DNA of 64,000 bases from Trichopria drosophilae (GCA_030407085.1 CM059584.1:5146001-5210000), one strand, 5' to 3'; positions 36,827 to 48,600 are shown, numbered from the stretch's first letter. Made by a program: numbers and translations. The notes: a model not told the origin generated them from the letters alone.

Positions 36827-37680
36827 ATATTTAGCATGTAATATTTACAATATTACGAGCAATATTAGTGCAACATATTTGGATCGAAACTAAATGGATG
36901 CTCGACAGTACCTATCAAATTCCTTTTAAAGCTGCTTTTATATGTGCGTATCTCCAGAACTTTTAAACGTTAGGTTGTCGTACATTATGGTACGTTAAAG
37001 ATTATGAAAAAAATTTTGAAACAAAAATTTTAATAAACCTTTGTGCACTTTAAATGTATCGTGTATTTAATAATGATTACAATAACGTAGGAACCGATGA
37101 GTGTAAGTGAAACTAGCAAATTCGACATTTTCTTGTAGGTGACAAGGTTTGTTTTTTTCAGTTTAAACATCGTAACTTTTTTAATGAGGAATTCCATGCC
37201 TTGTAGCTTATAACATAAATAAATAAAAAAGCCTTGAAACAAGAATAGAAATTAAATTATACAACTTTTTTTAAAATGTTACAAATTAGCATTCAATCTG
37301 GAATAACTTTTTTAACAAAAATGTGTGCACAATCGTATAACGAGGTTACATTATCCATACAATTAGAAGTAATTTTAACCCTTATACTGATGTGTGAAAC
37401 CTATACATATGGATCGAGTACGGTGACTTCAAAAGTTAAGTTTCTAAGCGTAACTCATTACAAAAAAACCATATATTTAAATAGCACATGTTAAATTTAG
37501 CTTACAAATACATTTAACTCGGGGTGATCTCTTCTTATACATTATCAAAATATACAGTCAAATCGTTAATTCTACACTATCCGCAATATGTATATATACC
37601 TAATGAAATATACAAGCTCCTATTCGTGACACATACGCTTCTTGAAGAAAATAAAGTAATAAATTAACGGATTCTCTTGA
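36827..37680. other. AT-rich intron, nothing recognised
   Basis: No supported feature. Confidence 0.4.
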
Positions 37681-38070
37681 AACTTGGTATGTAGAGGTTT
37701 TTGGAATCGCTGATCAGCAATTTGAAGTCAGTTTTCAAAAACTAAAAATGGCGTATCTAATATGGGTGCACTCTAAATTTCTTAAGGGGAAAGTTGAGCC
37801 ACTTTCTGATAAAAATGACCTTTTCACTATTTTTAAAGTGGAAATTTCACTTTACTATTGGTGGATGGAAATATGCCACTCTAATAAAGTGATATTTCGA
37901 CTTTAGAAATAGTGAAAAAGTCACTTTTAACAGAGAGTGGCACAACTTTCATTTTAAGAATATTAGAGTGTGGATTACGAATTTGAAGACAGTTTTATAA
38001 ATTTCAAATAATGAATCGAATATGACGAACGAAATATTTTAAAGAACTTTAAATTTTAATATACGTTTAT
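37681..38070. repeat. Dispersed repeat units interrupted by a MITE
   Basis: Left part: TCGCTGATCAGCAATTTGAA and AACTAAAAATGGCGTATCT (37706-37760). Right part: GATTACGAATTTGAAGACAG and ATTTCAAATAATG (37973-38013). Both are copies of the 121-bp family unit. The MITE at 37769-37970 lies between them. Confidence 0.6.
37769..37970. mobile_element. 202-bp palindromic MITE
   Basis: The left end CACTCTAAATTTCTTAAGGG and the complement of the right end (CACTCTAATATTCTTAAAAT) match, continuing into GAAAGTTGAGCCACT versus GAAAGTTGTGCCACT. Further in, CACTATTTTTAAAGTGGAAA matches CACTATTTCTAAAGTCGAAA. Nearly the full length is a hairpin. It sits in another repeat, so it inserted later. It has no coding capacity. 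Confidence 0.8.
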
Positions 38071-39959
38071 ATGTAAGAGTTTTTGGGATCTTTAAGTACT
38101 AATTTTACAATAAGTACTTACATAAAATAACTATTAAAATTAGGATATTATGTGATATTGTGAGATATGCCTCCAAAATTTAAAAAAATTAAAGAACTGT
38201 TACATAATCTGTTATCAAGGGTTTATATGGATAATGAGACTTAAAAGGTTGACAGTTTTATAATTAAAGATTTGTAAAGAGTGACAAAATTAATCAGTTA
38301 ACTTCTTTTGTGTTTACATGTTTTCATGGTAATATATTACTCCTGGCATGTCAAAATCAGTCAAAATATTTTGAGAGTTAAACTTGAATTCCGTCATGTT
38401 TTAACTAAACAATTAATTGTGGATAAGGAAAATGAATTACAATGATTTTAACAATAGTCAAATGATTGAACACCAGCTTCGTTATCAATGGCCCCAGAAT
38501 CCCCCAGATATGAACTTTGATGAAATTTCAATAATGTTTTATAAATTATTCTGCCATATCGGATCCACCATTTGGAATTTTGAAATTTTAATATCAGATT
38601 ATCAGAGACCCCTGAAACCGTAATGTACCAACTTATACTAATATCTAGCCATAGAAAAACTGTATGCATTTAGTAACCATTTTTATGGTAAAAAACTAGT
38701 GCGCAGGTGGGTTAACGAGGTGCAAAAATGGGTTACGCGAGTTATTTCCTATTATCTGGATAATATCGAAGACAATAAAACTAGTTTCAACACTGTGACT
38801 AACCAAAAAAAATTTCGTTTTACAATACTTACAGATTTAAAAGTTCTAGAGATATGCCCATACAAAACCGAAATATCTTGATTTTTCCTATATTTAAATC
38901 GTTCAAATTTATCTGACAATATTGAAAATAAATCCATAAACATTTTTATGCAGACCTTTATTTGGAATAATCTTTCCATTCAATAAACTTTTAGGTCACC
39001 TTACTTGTCGAAGACATGTAATGGCGTGGGTAAAAATCGTCTTAGTTCAAAAAAACCAGGGCAAGTACCTCACTTATTGTAATATCGATTCTGTTCACAA
39101 CAGATGAAAAATAAGCCATAATAGGGATTTGAAAAAGTCTTCTCAATCCTCTCAATCGTCTAAATTATATACAATAAAATTACGATAAGAATTGTATTTC
39201 GTGTTTATAGTTTCTTTAAAGTTGATGATTTACGAAAAATCAACATAACGTACATTTTGAAACTCATTTCTAAAATAATTTTTGAATTTTCATAAAAGCA
39301 TTCAGACGCATAAGGTTGAAATGGACTTTCTACAATATCGTTACATACGTATAATATATCTTTAAAGTTAAATGTAGCAGTAGTTGAACAACGGCAAGAA
39401 TTTAAATAGATAATAAACGGGAAAAACCTACTTTGAGTGAATACTTTTACCCCAATATGTTATGATTAAATATATGTATTGTAAATTTGTTATGGCGTAT
39501 TATAATATTTACATGTGTTTGATCATTTAAACTAATTATTGTAATTACTGTACACGGCGAGTTATAAAATTTAAAATACATTTAATTTTATACAATAGCC
39601 TTACGTAATTTTTCAATAAAAATTAAATCTATTTCTCCCGTAAATGTTATTTTTATTTCCAAATCAACTTTACCCTCATATGTCTTCAATTGGTCTTATG
39701 TTACCTCTATACCTTTCTTATATCCCCTCGTTATTTCTACTATACCTTTAATAAGCTAAATAGATATACACTATGTAATGGTCCTTTGATTATTCTGAAC
39801 AAGTATTATTAACGCTAGTACAACTTTGAAAAGTGGATTGCATTTTTCCAAAATTTCGGTTTAAATGTCTTAATGGCTTCTATAAACTCAACAAATTTAA
39901 AAATTTTACGCACGATGAGTATATTTTATATAACAAAAAAACTTCTGATTACAATATAG
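38071..39959. other. AT-rich intron with one more copy of the dispersed repeat
   Basis: Near 38558-38620, GGATCCACCATTTGGAATTT and then AATATCAGATTATCAGAGAC is an inverted copy of the 41225 family. The rest is AT-rich with no supported feature. Confidence 0.4.
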
Positions 39960-41224
39960 ATATATTATTATAATCACGAGTTTTTGGGGACGAATCTGAA
40001 GTCCGTTTTTAAACAATGAAAATCATTTTTACGCAATTTCTTCGGATTTAGGTTCTAAGAATTCAAGAAAGCGGCCACAAAATGACGCAACTTTTACGAA
40101 ATTTATTTATTTAGTTTCTAAAAATTCCAAATGGTGGACCCATTTTTCAAAATTTGCTCGAAGTATTTTAAAACTTGATTACCTAATTATATAATAGTCC
40201 GATTATCGACCCAAAAAACCGCCGAATAACAAGTTTCATTCGGATTCATCCATATTTCGAAAAGAGTAACCATTGTCAGCCATTTTGTGGTCACTTTTGT
40301 GAAATTTACTCGCATTCAAATGAGACTTGATATTCTGAACTCATCTCCTTACAAGCGATCGCATAATCAAGTTTTAAAATGTTTCTAGCAAATTTTGAAA
40401 AATTGGTCCACAATTAAGAATTACGTCAATCTATGGCCGCCATCTTAAAATTTTAGGACCTCAATGCGAGTAAATTTTGCAATCATGGTCAGCCATTTTG
40501 TGGCCTCTATTTTGAATTTTTGGAATATGATTTCAGATTCGAAACATATAAACAAATTATCCGGCAATAAAGTTACGTTTTTTTATATTTTTGAAGTAAA
40601 AAAGGGTTAAATATTATTTTTCAGACATTTTTCCCTCGCCAAAGAGACCACAAAAACCACCGGAAATGCAATTTTTTTCACCTTTTTTCTGTCATTTTAT
40701 TCTACAGGGTTGAACTCCGTGTCAAAGTTCAATATTTGCCGGCGTGAAAGTATTAATTTGTCCAATACTTCGTCTACAGTGGCTTAAATTTCAATTAGGC
40801 CACCAACTTTTGGTCTTTATAATAAATATTCATATTGATGGTCACTAATTTGTATATTCTGTTTCTATAATATATAACTTAATTTATTAGATATATTTAA
40901 AAATATATTTTATGCATAAATGGTTGCTCTGACGTATAAAAAAATTAATTGTTATCATCTTAACCCTTTGCGGCGCAGTGGTAACCCAGATTACCACCTT
41001 TTTAATTCACATCTTTTCTGTCTAGTTTCAATATTTTCGAAGCAATATTCAAAAAATCTTTTTACAGTGGTAGAGGGGGCTTTTTAGTACGTAACGAAAA
41101 GGATAATAAATGCAATTACGCAAAATTTTTAACAAGTCTAAATAAATAAATTTAAAAAATCGTCGGTTTTTAAGAAAGAAATCGTTTTTGAACGAACTAA
41201 AAGGTAAATTAGAACCAAATTTGG
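39960..41224. repeat. Block of diverged copies of the ATGGCGG / CCATTTTG repeat family
   Basis: Diverged units appear in both orientations (GACGAATCTGAAGTCCG at 39990, ATGGCCGCCATCTTAAAAT at 40433, CAGCCATTTTGTGG at 40277 and 40491). At 40960-40980, TTAACCCTTTGCGGCGCAGT looks like a piggyBac-type TTAA terminus whose partner was not identified; the TTAA end at 43448 is one candidate. No frame is open across the block. Confidence 0.5.
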
Positions 41225-41570
41225 TACTCGGGGGTTGTTTGGGTCACTGATTACGAATTTGAAGTCGGTTTTGAAAAATACAAAATGGCGGAAACAATAT
41301 GGCGGATGAATTTTTAAAAATTCATCTGATTTACTTGAAACTCGTTACTCGGGGGTTTCTGGGGTCGCCGATTACGAATCTGGCCTCGGATTTTGAATAT
41401 TCAAAATGGAGGATCCAAGATGTCCGATCGAAATACGAAAATATACCCGATATTGATGAAGCTGTGTACTCGGGGGTTTTTGGGGTCGCTTATTACGAAT
41501 CTCATCTCTGACTTTTATATTTAAAATTCCGAGTACATAGAGTATCAAGTTTTATCTCTATCAAGTGAAT
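41225..41570 (+). repeat. Three-unit tandem repeat with a period of 121 bp
   Basis: TACTCGGGGGTT starts at 41225, 41346 and 41467, exactly 121 bases apart each time. Each unit continues GGGTC(A/G)C, ATTACGAAT(T/C)T and a TTTTGAA-like stretch. The first two units then have AAAATGG(C/A)GGA, with diverged tails. Open frames across the units (41299-41511) simply reflect the repeat. Single diverged units of the same family lie elsewhere in this intron, in both orientations. Confidence 0.85.
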
Positions 41571-42140
41571 TTTTACATTTATGTAGGCCATCTTGGATCC
41601 ACCATTTTGAATTGACAAAATGTCTACACGCCCTTGCAATAATCTAACGTATCATCGCAATGTCGTTAAATTGTCAGAGACTGAACCTGCGAAGCTTGCA
41701 AAAGGGACTCACAGACCCTTGTGGAATTGCTGTCGGCTTGTCCAAACTATGCATTGTCAGCCTACATTCGCCAGCACAGGACTAAACCCCCTGCACTATT
41801 AACAGCGATGTGCCTACGATATCGATAAAATGCCAGTCCTTCCATACGCACCAGGGAATTTTGATTTTGCGGCCTTAATGAAAAATGCCAGCTATGTCCG
41901 AGCTCGTTCTGCATCATCATGGAGTCGCGTGACGTTCGACTAATTTTTATTTTACTAAACCGGACACGTCGTTTTTTGCTTCGAAGATATTACGCTATCG
42001 CATTGCCCTATTTTCTGAACATGTGTCGACAGAATTCAGTGGAAATGAGATCAAAATGCATAGTATGCATTAGAACACCGTATAACCTTCGCCAGCTAAA
42101 ACCAACCACATTCGCGCTTTGAGTTTCATATTTCGTTCGT
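41571..42140. other. Unexplained GC-richer stretch, no gene recognised
   Basis: After an inverted repeat-family fragment (CATCTTGGATCCACCATTTT at 41589), about 500 bases are more balanced in composition. Short plus-strand frames lie at 41620-41802 and 41919-42122, with no recognisable domain. It could be the body of a decayed transposon flanked by the TTAA ends at 40960 and 43448, or conserved non-coding DNA. Confidence 0.3.
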
Positions 42141-42770
42141 TGGTATTTCTATAACGTAAATTTGATCAACGTCCAGATATATGTCAGTGATATTCTGAAA
42201 TCGCATTATTCATTTTCCAATTGAAAATTAAATAACGCTTAATACAGAGTGATTCAATTAAAAAATGATTTCCTGTAAATCGGTCTATTGATTTATTATA
42301 TTAAATACTTGATTCATTTATATTTTATTATTTAAATAAGAATTGCATTCGTGTGCCAATCGTTAAAAAAGTACAGGATACTAATATTATTAAATTTTAA
42401 CAGTATTTGATCAAGTTAAAAGTTTTATATAAATGACTAAAACTTTACGAGTTTTAATATTTCTATTACATAAAAAAACGTATTCAGTCATATGTGCTTA
42501 ATCCGTTTTATGTATATTTTTACCTCGATCAAAATCTGTACTACTAAATATTCAATAATTGTCTCGTATTTATCATATACTCACTTTAAATACAAGATTA
42601 TTTATAGTTTATTGGGTTAAGATCAATCTAAACAGGTTTATAAATTCTGAAGTAATGCTTTGTCTAGTATAATTGGAAATGTATAATAATAAATATCAAG
42701 AAAACGATAAGTAGGCTATATCATGGATTTAAACTAATAAATATATCAACATAAACATAAAACTTACATA
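42141..42770. other. AT-rich intron, nothing recognised
   Basis: No supported feature. Confidence 0.4.
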
Positions 42771-42890
42771 AACAGAAAAAAGCATCTTCAAGAGCTCCTC
42801 AAGAAGTCTTAAAAATGGTAAGATGTCTTAAATACTTATCAGACAGAGCTCTTAAAGTGATCCTTAAGAATACTTATGCGTCGATTTTAA
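42771..42890. repeat. GAGCTCTTAAAG-type repeat, left part of a nested repeat cluster
   Basis: CAGACAGAGCTCTTAAAGTG and ATCCTTAAGAATACTTATGC recurs in diverged direct orientation at 43478-43525 (GAGCTTTCAAAGTGATCTTT and AAGAATATTTATGGGTCG). GCATCTTCAAGAGCTCCT (42782) also resembles ACATCTTCAAGAACTCTT (44161). The TTAA element inserted between the two direct copies. Confidence 0.45.
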
Positions 42891-43447
42891 CCCCTTGAGT
42901 GTGAGGGTACATCTATAGTCGTACATTCTAAAGTGGGCTTCCAGTGTGAGATACCTCTATAGGCGTATATTCAAAAAAATTTATAAAAAGCACAACAAAT
43001 AAGTAGATTTACATCACACATACATTCTGCTTAATATGACTTGTGGAAATTACGTTCTCTGAATAGGGAGGATTCAAAAAATTTGTTTCTATTTCGGGTA
43101 GTGTTGCTCCTACCTTACACCCCTAGTGGTCAATACATAAAAAAATGTAATGTATGTTTATTAAATTATCTGTAAATGTGCAAATATTATCGTAACTCAG
43201 GACATGAAATGTTGAATGAACTTATTTTTTAATCAATTTCAACACGTAACAGATTTCAACAGAATCCAAGGATTTCAAAAAAATATGTTCGCCATATTGG
43301 ATCCTCCATTTTGAATTTTTAAAAACAGACTACATATTCCTAATCAGCGATCTCGAAAACCCAAGTGTATCCAATCTCACAAATAGCTTGAAAAATTCTT
43401 AACATTTTTAACCCACATTTCAGATTTTTCTCCTCACAGCGAAGGGG
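42891..43447. mobile_element. piggyBac-like MITE, 557 bp, flanked by TTAA
   Basis: TTAA at 42887-42890 and TTAA at 43448-43451 flank the element. The left end CCCCTTGAGTGTGAGG and the complement of the right end CCCCTTCGCTGTGAGG agree at 13 of 16 positions. TTAA target duplication together with CCC-starting termini is the signature of the piggyBac superfamily. The interior has no transposase frame. It contains an inverted copy of the dispersed unit (GCCATATTGGATCCTCCATT near 43291, followed by CTAATCAGCGATCTC), tying that repeat family to TTAA elements. Confidence 0.8.
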
Positions 43448-43605
43448 TTAAAAGCTCTTCAAGGCCAATTAAATATGAGAGCACAGAAAAGAGCTTTCAA
43501 AGTGATCTTTAAGAATATTTATGGGTCGAGTTTATGACCGCAAATATGAGGTCTTAGAAAAGAGTTCTTATTTGAGAGCTTTGACATATAAAATAAATAA
43601 TATTC

Positions 43606-43807
43606 CAGGCAGCATAAAAAAAAAACGTTCAGAATGACTTCGAAATGTGCTCTAAAAGAAATTAGATGTCCCACTTTCTGAAGTGAGTTTTCTGAATATG
43701 AGTTCATAATGACATCATGTTCAGAAAAGACTAAGAAAGTGGTACATCTGATTACTTTTAGAGCACATTTCAAAATCATTCTGAAATCTTTTCTATCTTG
43801 CTGTCTG
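43606..43807. mobile_element. 202-bp palindromic MITE, family B
   Basis: The left terminus CAGGCAGCA mirrors the right terminus TGCTGTCTG. Inside, GAAATGTGCTCTAAAAG (43642) mirrors CTTTTAGAGCACATTTC, and AGATGTCCCACTTTCT mirrors AGAAAGTGGTACATCT. The centre is ATGAGTTCATAATGACATCA. The 110-residue minus-strand frame here (43519-43851) is a by-product of the hairpin. Confidence 0.8.
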
Positions 43808-44319
43808 TGATAGATGAAAAGCAATATAGATTCCATTTTTTGTACCTCCATTATTAATTTATATTATTTTTTTCTGATTTGTTATCCATCTATACAGTAT
43901 TGTATTACACAGCGATTATATTCAATAGATTAGAGAGCACACAATATTAATATAGCTATATCATCCATCAGTCTGCGTATGAAGTAAATGTTTCGCGATT
44001 TCATTTTTGGATTCAATAGCCACCTAGTATCTCTAGAAGAAATACAAATCTCAAGCCTGGAGATGCTTTTACCTAAAGAGAGTTGATCCAAAACGAGGTA
44101 GACTTAGGACCTCAAACATAATACTCATTCGAGATTACATTTTAAGATGCCCTAAGTAAGACATCTTCAAGAACTCTTTTGATAGATTATCATAATTCAG
44201 ACCACTTCAGGAGCTCTTTTTGGAAATATATTTACAGAGATCTCTTTAAGAGTTATGTGCTGCATGGATTAGTCATAAAATTCACTCGAAAAGATTATTT
44301 CGATAGCATGCATCTTATA

Positions 44320-44466
44320 AAATGGTCAGGGCTTTCTGAACATGAGTTCATAATGATTTCATAATGACATCATGTTCAGAAAAGACTCCGAAAGTTCGAG
44401 ATCTAATTGTTTTTAGAGTAGATTTCGAAACCATTCTGAAATCTTTTTTTTTTGCTGTTTGTAATA
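44320..44466. mobile_element. Partial second copy of MITE family B
   Basis: From CTTTCTGAACATGAGTTCAT through AATGACATCATGTTCAGAAA to TTTTGCTGTTTGTAATAG, this follows the right two thirds of the element at 43606-43807. A duplicated AATGA-TTCATAATGA step sits in the middle. The left terminus is missing or strongly diverged. Confidence 0.65.
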
Positions 44467-44754
44467 GAGCAAAAGCAATATAGATTGCATTTTTGTACCT
44501 CTATTATTATGTGCTGATGTAGAAAGACATAGACCAATGAATATTCATGGATTATTTTTATTCATATTCCTCTTTCTTTCTTATCATTTGTTAACTATTT
44601 TCACAAACATTCACACAATTTTGGTTCATATGGACTGTATTCATGTAATTATTTCGGTGACAACTATCAAAATATTTCAGGTTTCTAGTTTTTAGACTAT
44701 TATCATTGAGCTAATTCATAATTACTTTTATATGATTTGATAATTAATACTTAC

Positions 44755-44913
44755 ATGTATTGTCGCCAGCCTCATCTTTATTAAACGTCGCCTTCACTTC
44801 ATCCCTCTGCAAAGGACCTTCATTCGTATGATAAGGATTTTCTGTGATTGGCACAGTGGTGTTTTTGTGCTTGTTTTCCTCATCAGTGTCAGTGTTGTTA
44901 TTCTCGGAAATCA
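44755..44913 (-). CDS. Ddr: Ddr exon: extracellular stalk
   Basis: The exon has acceptor ATACTTCTAG and donor GTAAGT, enters in phase 1 and leaves in phase 1. It encodes about 53 residues, beginning with the shared codon for V and ISENNNTDTDEENKH, through KNTTVPITENPYHTNEG, to DEAGDNT. The segment is acidic, polar and free of Cys or hydrophobic runs, as expected for a flexible stalk between the discoidin-like domain and the membrane. Two possible N-glycosylation sequons (NNT and NTT) are visible. Stalks in this family are poorly conserved, so identity rests on phase agreement with both neighbours: ESG from the upstream exon and the transmembrane exon downstream. The codons around both joins stay open. 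Confidence 0.85.
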
Positions 44914-46530
44914 CTAGAAGTATAATCATGTTTCATACAAATAAATATTTATGGAAAAATTGTGAGTAATAAATAAATATTATTCTTAAGACAAATTATC
45001 ATTAATTGTATTTTGAAACATGTTTCAATTATATACATAGATAAACTGTATGTTTATTATATTTTTGTTCTGGTTTAACAGGAAATATGACGCTATCGGG
45101 GACGCAGTTGAATGAGCAAGAATTGTTACTGCAATTTTTCCTTCTTTGATTCAAATTTTGTAAGTCTCTTTTATCGTAAATATGCACGTATGTTTGATAT
45201 TTATTCCGTATCTTTTTACTCGCTGAAGTAATATTCTCTTTGGCAGAAATTCGCTGTATTATTGATATAAATATGGTAGTAATTCAATAACTTCGCGTAT
45301 ACTTTAACAGTGCAGCGCATACAGAAACTTTATTCATATGCGTTTATTTTTATTCGAGAATTTATTTTTCTGTTTCGTTATACAAATGCACATATTAAGA
45401 AGACAATTAATTTTTTTAAATTGAACAACCAACTTATTAACGTACTTTCCGCATAAAAAGTAGCAAAAGATTTGTAACATTCATTTGTAAAATTTATGAG
45501 CAATTTTAAAAACTTTACACTACTTTATATCGGTTTCCATAAAATTCTTTAATTTCAATAAGTCTTACTATTACAAAATTCGAACAGTTATTTCTGAAGA
45601 TTTTATTTCAGTGACGAATAGTTTCTTTTTTTACTGTTCAATTTTAAGTGTTTACATAAATTTTATAATACTGGAAGAATACTATAATAAAATAAATTAT
45701 ATTTCATTCAAACAAATAGAACTTTTAATAAATATGACTTTCAGTTATTTTCCAATTTTCGTCTTAAATTCGTAGTCAACATGAAGCTATTCATCACAAC
45801 CGGAGTTTAGAAAAGTATTGATTTCTCGACGTGTAAATGTGCAACTTCAATGGATGTAACAAAAGAAGCCAAAGTTGTAAAGATTAAACTTGTATGGCAC
45901 ATTGAAGAAAATTCAAAAGTTATTGAAAGAAAGTCCTTGTACGGCTTATGAAACTTTAAGTACAAATCTGAACTTCAAAATCGAAGTGGTAAATATAAGC
46001 TCATAGCCTTTCAAAAAAGAATAAAATCCAGTATCGTATGGGACAAACATTTTCTGGAACTATTATCGACATTCTAACTTCTTTATAATTTAGTATGAAT
46101 CTCTAATCGTATTTCCCAGATAGTAAACGGCAGGAGTAGTAAAATCAACATTAGAAATTTTAGAAATTGAGACAGTTTTTTAATAATAAGGCAATACGGT
46201 AAATCCGTGTTAAATTAAAATACTTTCTATTATTTATAACTGCTCAAAATTTAACAATTGAAATATTCTCTCAATGTCACATTTACTTTCAGATTAAATT
46301 TAATTATTCAATTCGCTCCATTTGAATTTGCTTTGAGATAAATGTCTTTCTGAATTTAACATCATAATTATTTTATTACAGTCAATTATTTATTGATACG
46401 TGTATATCGAAATAGAGATGTACTTCACATGTAGTTTATTGTCTCTGAAAAATATTCTACTATAACATATTATTTATGATCAACCATCCGCATCATATTT
46501 TATGCATGCATTTCATTTTTTAGTACATAC
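44914..46530. other. AT-rich intron, nothing recognised
   Basis: No supported feature on either strand. Confidence 0.4.
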
Positions 46531-46545
46531 TCAGCTAGGTTCTGA

Positions 46546-47125
46546 CCCAGTACTGGTAGTTGGTACTGATTAATGGAAATGTGTCAGTACTGGCATTAAC
46601 ATTGATAAAGTACTGACCTAGTACTGACGGCCACAACTGTTTTCGGTATTGACATTCGGTATTTTCATCAATACTGACACAGTACTGATTGCCAGTACTA
46701 TTCTCGGTATGAAATGATTACTGACCGCCGGATCAAATCTACAGTGATACAGTACTGATTGCCAATACTGTTTTCGGTATTGGCAGATTCCCGATAGCCG
46801 GAGAAAACCAGTACCAATACAGCACTAATTGCCAGTACTGCCGTCGGTATGAAATGATTACTGTCCGCCGAAGCAAATCACTGCTGAGTCAACACTGACC
46901 GCCAGTACTGTTTTCAGAGAGGAATCAGTACTGCCTGCACCACTCTAAAAGTACTGAACTAGTGCTAACAATCGGACATACGGAGTCGAGACAGTATCGA
47001 CTTCCGTACCACATTAGTACTGCCATGTACTGGCAGTCAGCAGTCGTGATCATGAGTTAATCAGTACTGACAACCGGAGTAAATCAGTACCGACGATTTA
47101 ATATCGCTCAGTACTGATATTCGGA
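46546..47125. repeat. Degenerate array of CAGTACTGA-type motifs
   Basis: More than twenty copies of AGTACTG or near variants (CAGTACTGATTGCCAGTACT, AGTACTGACCTAGTACTGAC and similar) fall within about 580 bases, against an AT-rich background with almost none. Longer shared phrases, such as CGGTATGAAATGATTACTG (46706 and 46845), ACTGTTTTC and GATACAGTACTGATTGCCA, indicate tandem copies of a unit of roughly 100-140 bp, now strongly diverged. AGTACT is itself palindromic, so many small hairpins are possible. G+C content is raised, and no frame is open. Confidence 0.8.
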
Positions 47126-47999
47126 GCCGAAATTGTTGAGTATTCGAACGAATTACGCACTAATTTGATCATTATTAGAGATCTCCTACAAAGTTAGTTT
47201 ATGAGGCGTATGCCGGACACGTATGCCGTGCATCTTATTTTTTTTTGCTTATAGTATAGAATTATTTTACGAAACTAGGAATTCAAGTAATGAAAAGTTA
47301 TTTTCTCCATATTGAAAAAATGAATAAATTCCAAACTTGGAATAATCGGTGGATGCTTACATTTTAAGCTGCACAATTTTTTAGAAGATAAGCACACTCT
47401 TGACGTGTTGTTTATTGAAACTCGAAGATTATACGAAGATTCTCTGAAATTTTCAGAGTGATTGGATAAGAGTTACTTTTTTGTAGTGATATCAAAATGA
47501 ATTTGTTGGATTGTACGCTGTGAAATTCAGTAAAAATCGTACTTTACGTTCGTTTTTCGTCTTTCCAGTGGTTTATTATCTCAAAAAACATATAAGGGCT
47601 AACATTTTAATATATCATAGAAAAAGAATCTTGATCGTTTAGTACGATATTCATTTGTTTGCAAGATAATCGTCGCGTACTATAAAAGTTAAAGGTTCTG
47701 TAGAATTACTCATATTAAGTGATTAAATTTAGCATATGTTTGGGTACTTTTTATAAATCTCCCAAAGACACGACTGTTTTGACTTTAGTCTTGAATATCT
47801 AATTAATGACTTTCACCGTTACAGATATTAATGAACGTTTATTTACTTCATGGAACATCTGCTACAAGTTGTCCCAAGTTTGACATTCGTCGAAAGAAGG
47901 TACCTGATCGATCGAGGATAGTTTAACTTCAAATAACCTCTGAGTTTAGCAAAGTGAAGTCACCTGACAACCATAACAAAGCTTCCCTAAAACTCGTGA
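47126..47999. other. AT-rich intron, nothing recognised
   Basis: No supported feature. Confidence 0.4.
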
Positions 48000-48600
48000 A
48001 TGATTAATGATTATCGTGTTCAGTGTTACTGCGTTTCCTCGCCCCTGGTCCCCTGCCACCATGTATATCTCTATCTCCTTCCCTCCTCACACTGCCAACA
48101 AGCTCGTGAGTTTCTGCCTAGTTGTTTTCCCTTAGTAACTCGACTAGACGAATGCGTCGAGTGCCGCCAAGTTTCTTCACCCGCGCCTCGTTTACAGTCG
48201 TGTTCTCCATGGTTCATCGTCGCGTAACAGAAATAGATGAAACAGGGTGAGAACGAAGTGAAACTAGGATGTTTAAACGAGTCGAAAGAGGATGGAAAAT
48301 GAGGATAGGAGGGGAGGGAAATCACAGGAAAGCTCGCGACTTCTGTATGTTTGCGTTCCTTTCGCAGATTTGTCAAAAGCGCTCCAAGCAAGGTAGGACT
48401 CGAGTGAGGAACCTGAATCGTGCATGAATAATAGGAAGGCACGTCTAGAGTACCGGCAGCTCGATCGAAACTTAAAACCCGTTCTTCTGACGAAACAGAC
48501 AATTTCGCTGCCTGTGTCAAGTTACGGATGCTCATTCGTAATAATGTAATCCGACAAGATCATACTTCCATGCGTCACCCCCAGATGGCGCTGTATCCAA
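48000..48600. other. GC-rich intronic block with a 154-codon minus-strand frame
   Basis: G+C is clearly raised. The minus strand is open from an ATG at 48535 to 48071, the longest frame in the window, with residues rich in Ser, His and Pro and no recognised domain. It lies in the intron between two Ddr exons on the same strand, and lacks an obvious splice link to either. More likely it is a conserved regulatory block whose composition happens to lack stops. A short alternative exon or nested gene cannot be excluded. Confidence 0.3.
48581..48594. promoter_or_regulatory. CTCF-like binding motif
   Basis: CCAGATGGCGCTGT matches the AG(A/G)(T/G)GGCGC core known for insect CTCF. It sits at the edge of the GC-rich block, 190 bases from a Ddr exon. 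One short motif match is weak evidence on its own. Confidence 0.4.

Noticed and set aside
41620..42122. Frames in the GC-richer stretch as coding exons of a gene
   Set aside because: Short, no recognisable domain, stops between them; left as unexplained sequence.
43519..43851. 110-residue minus-strand frame
   Set aside because: It is produced by the two arms of a palindromic MITE.
48071..48535. 154-residue minus-strand frame as an independent gene
   Set aside because: No recognisable domain, inside a GC-rich intronic block where stops are rarer, and no splice connection to the Ddr exons.
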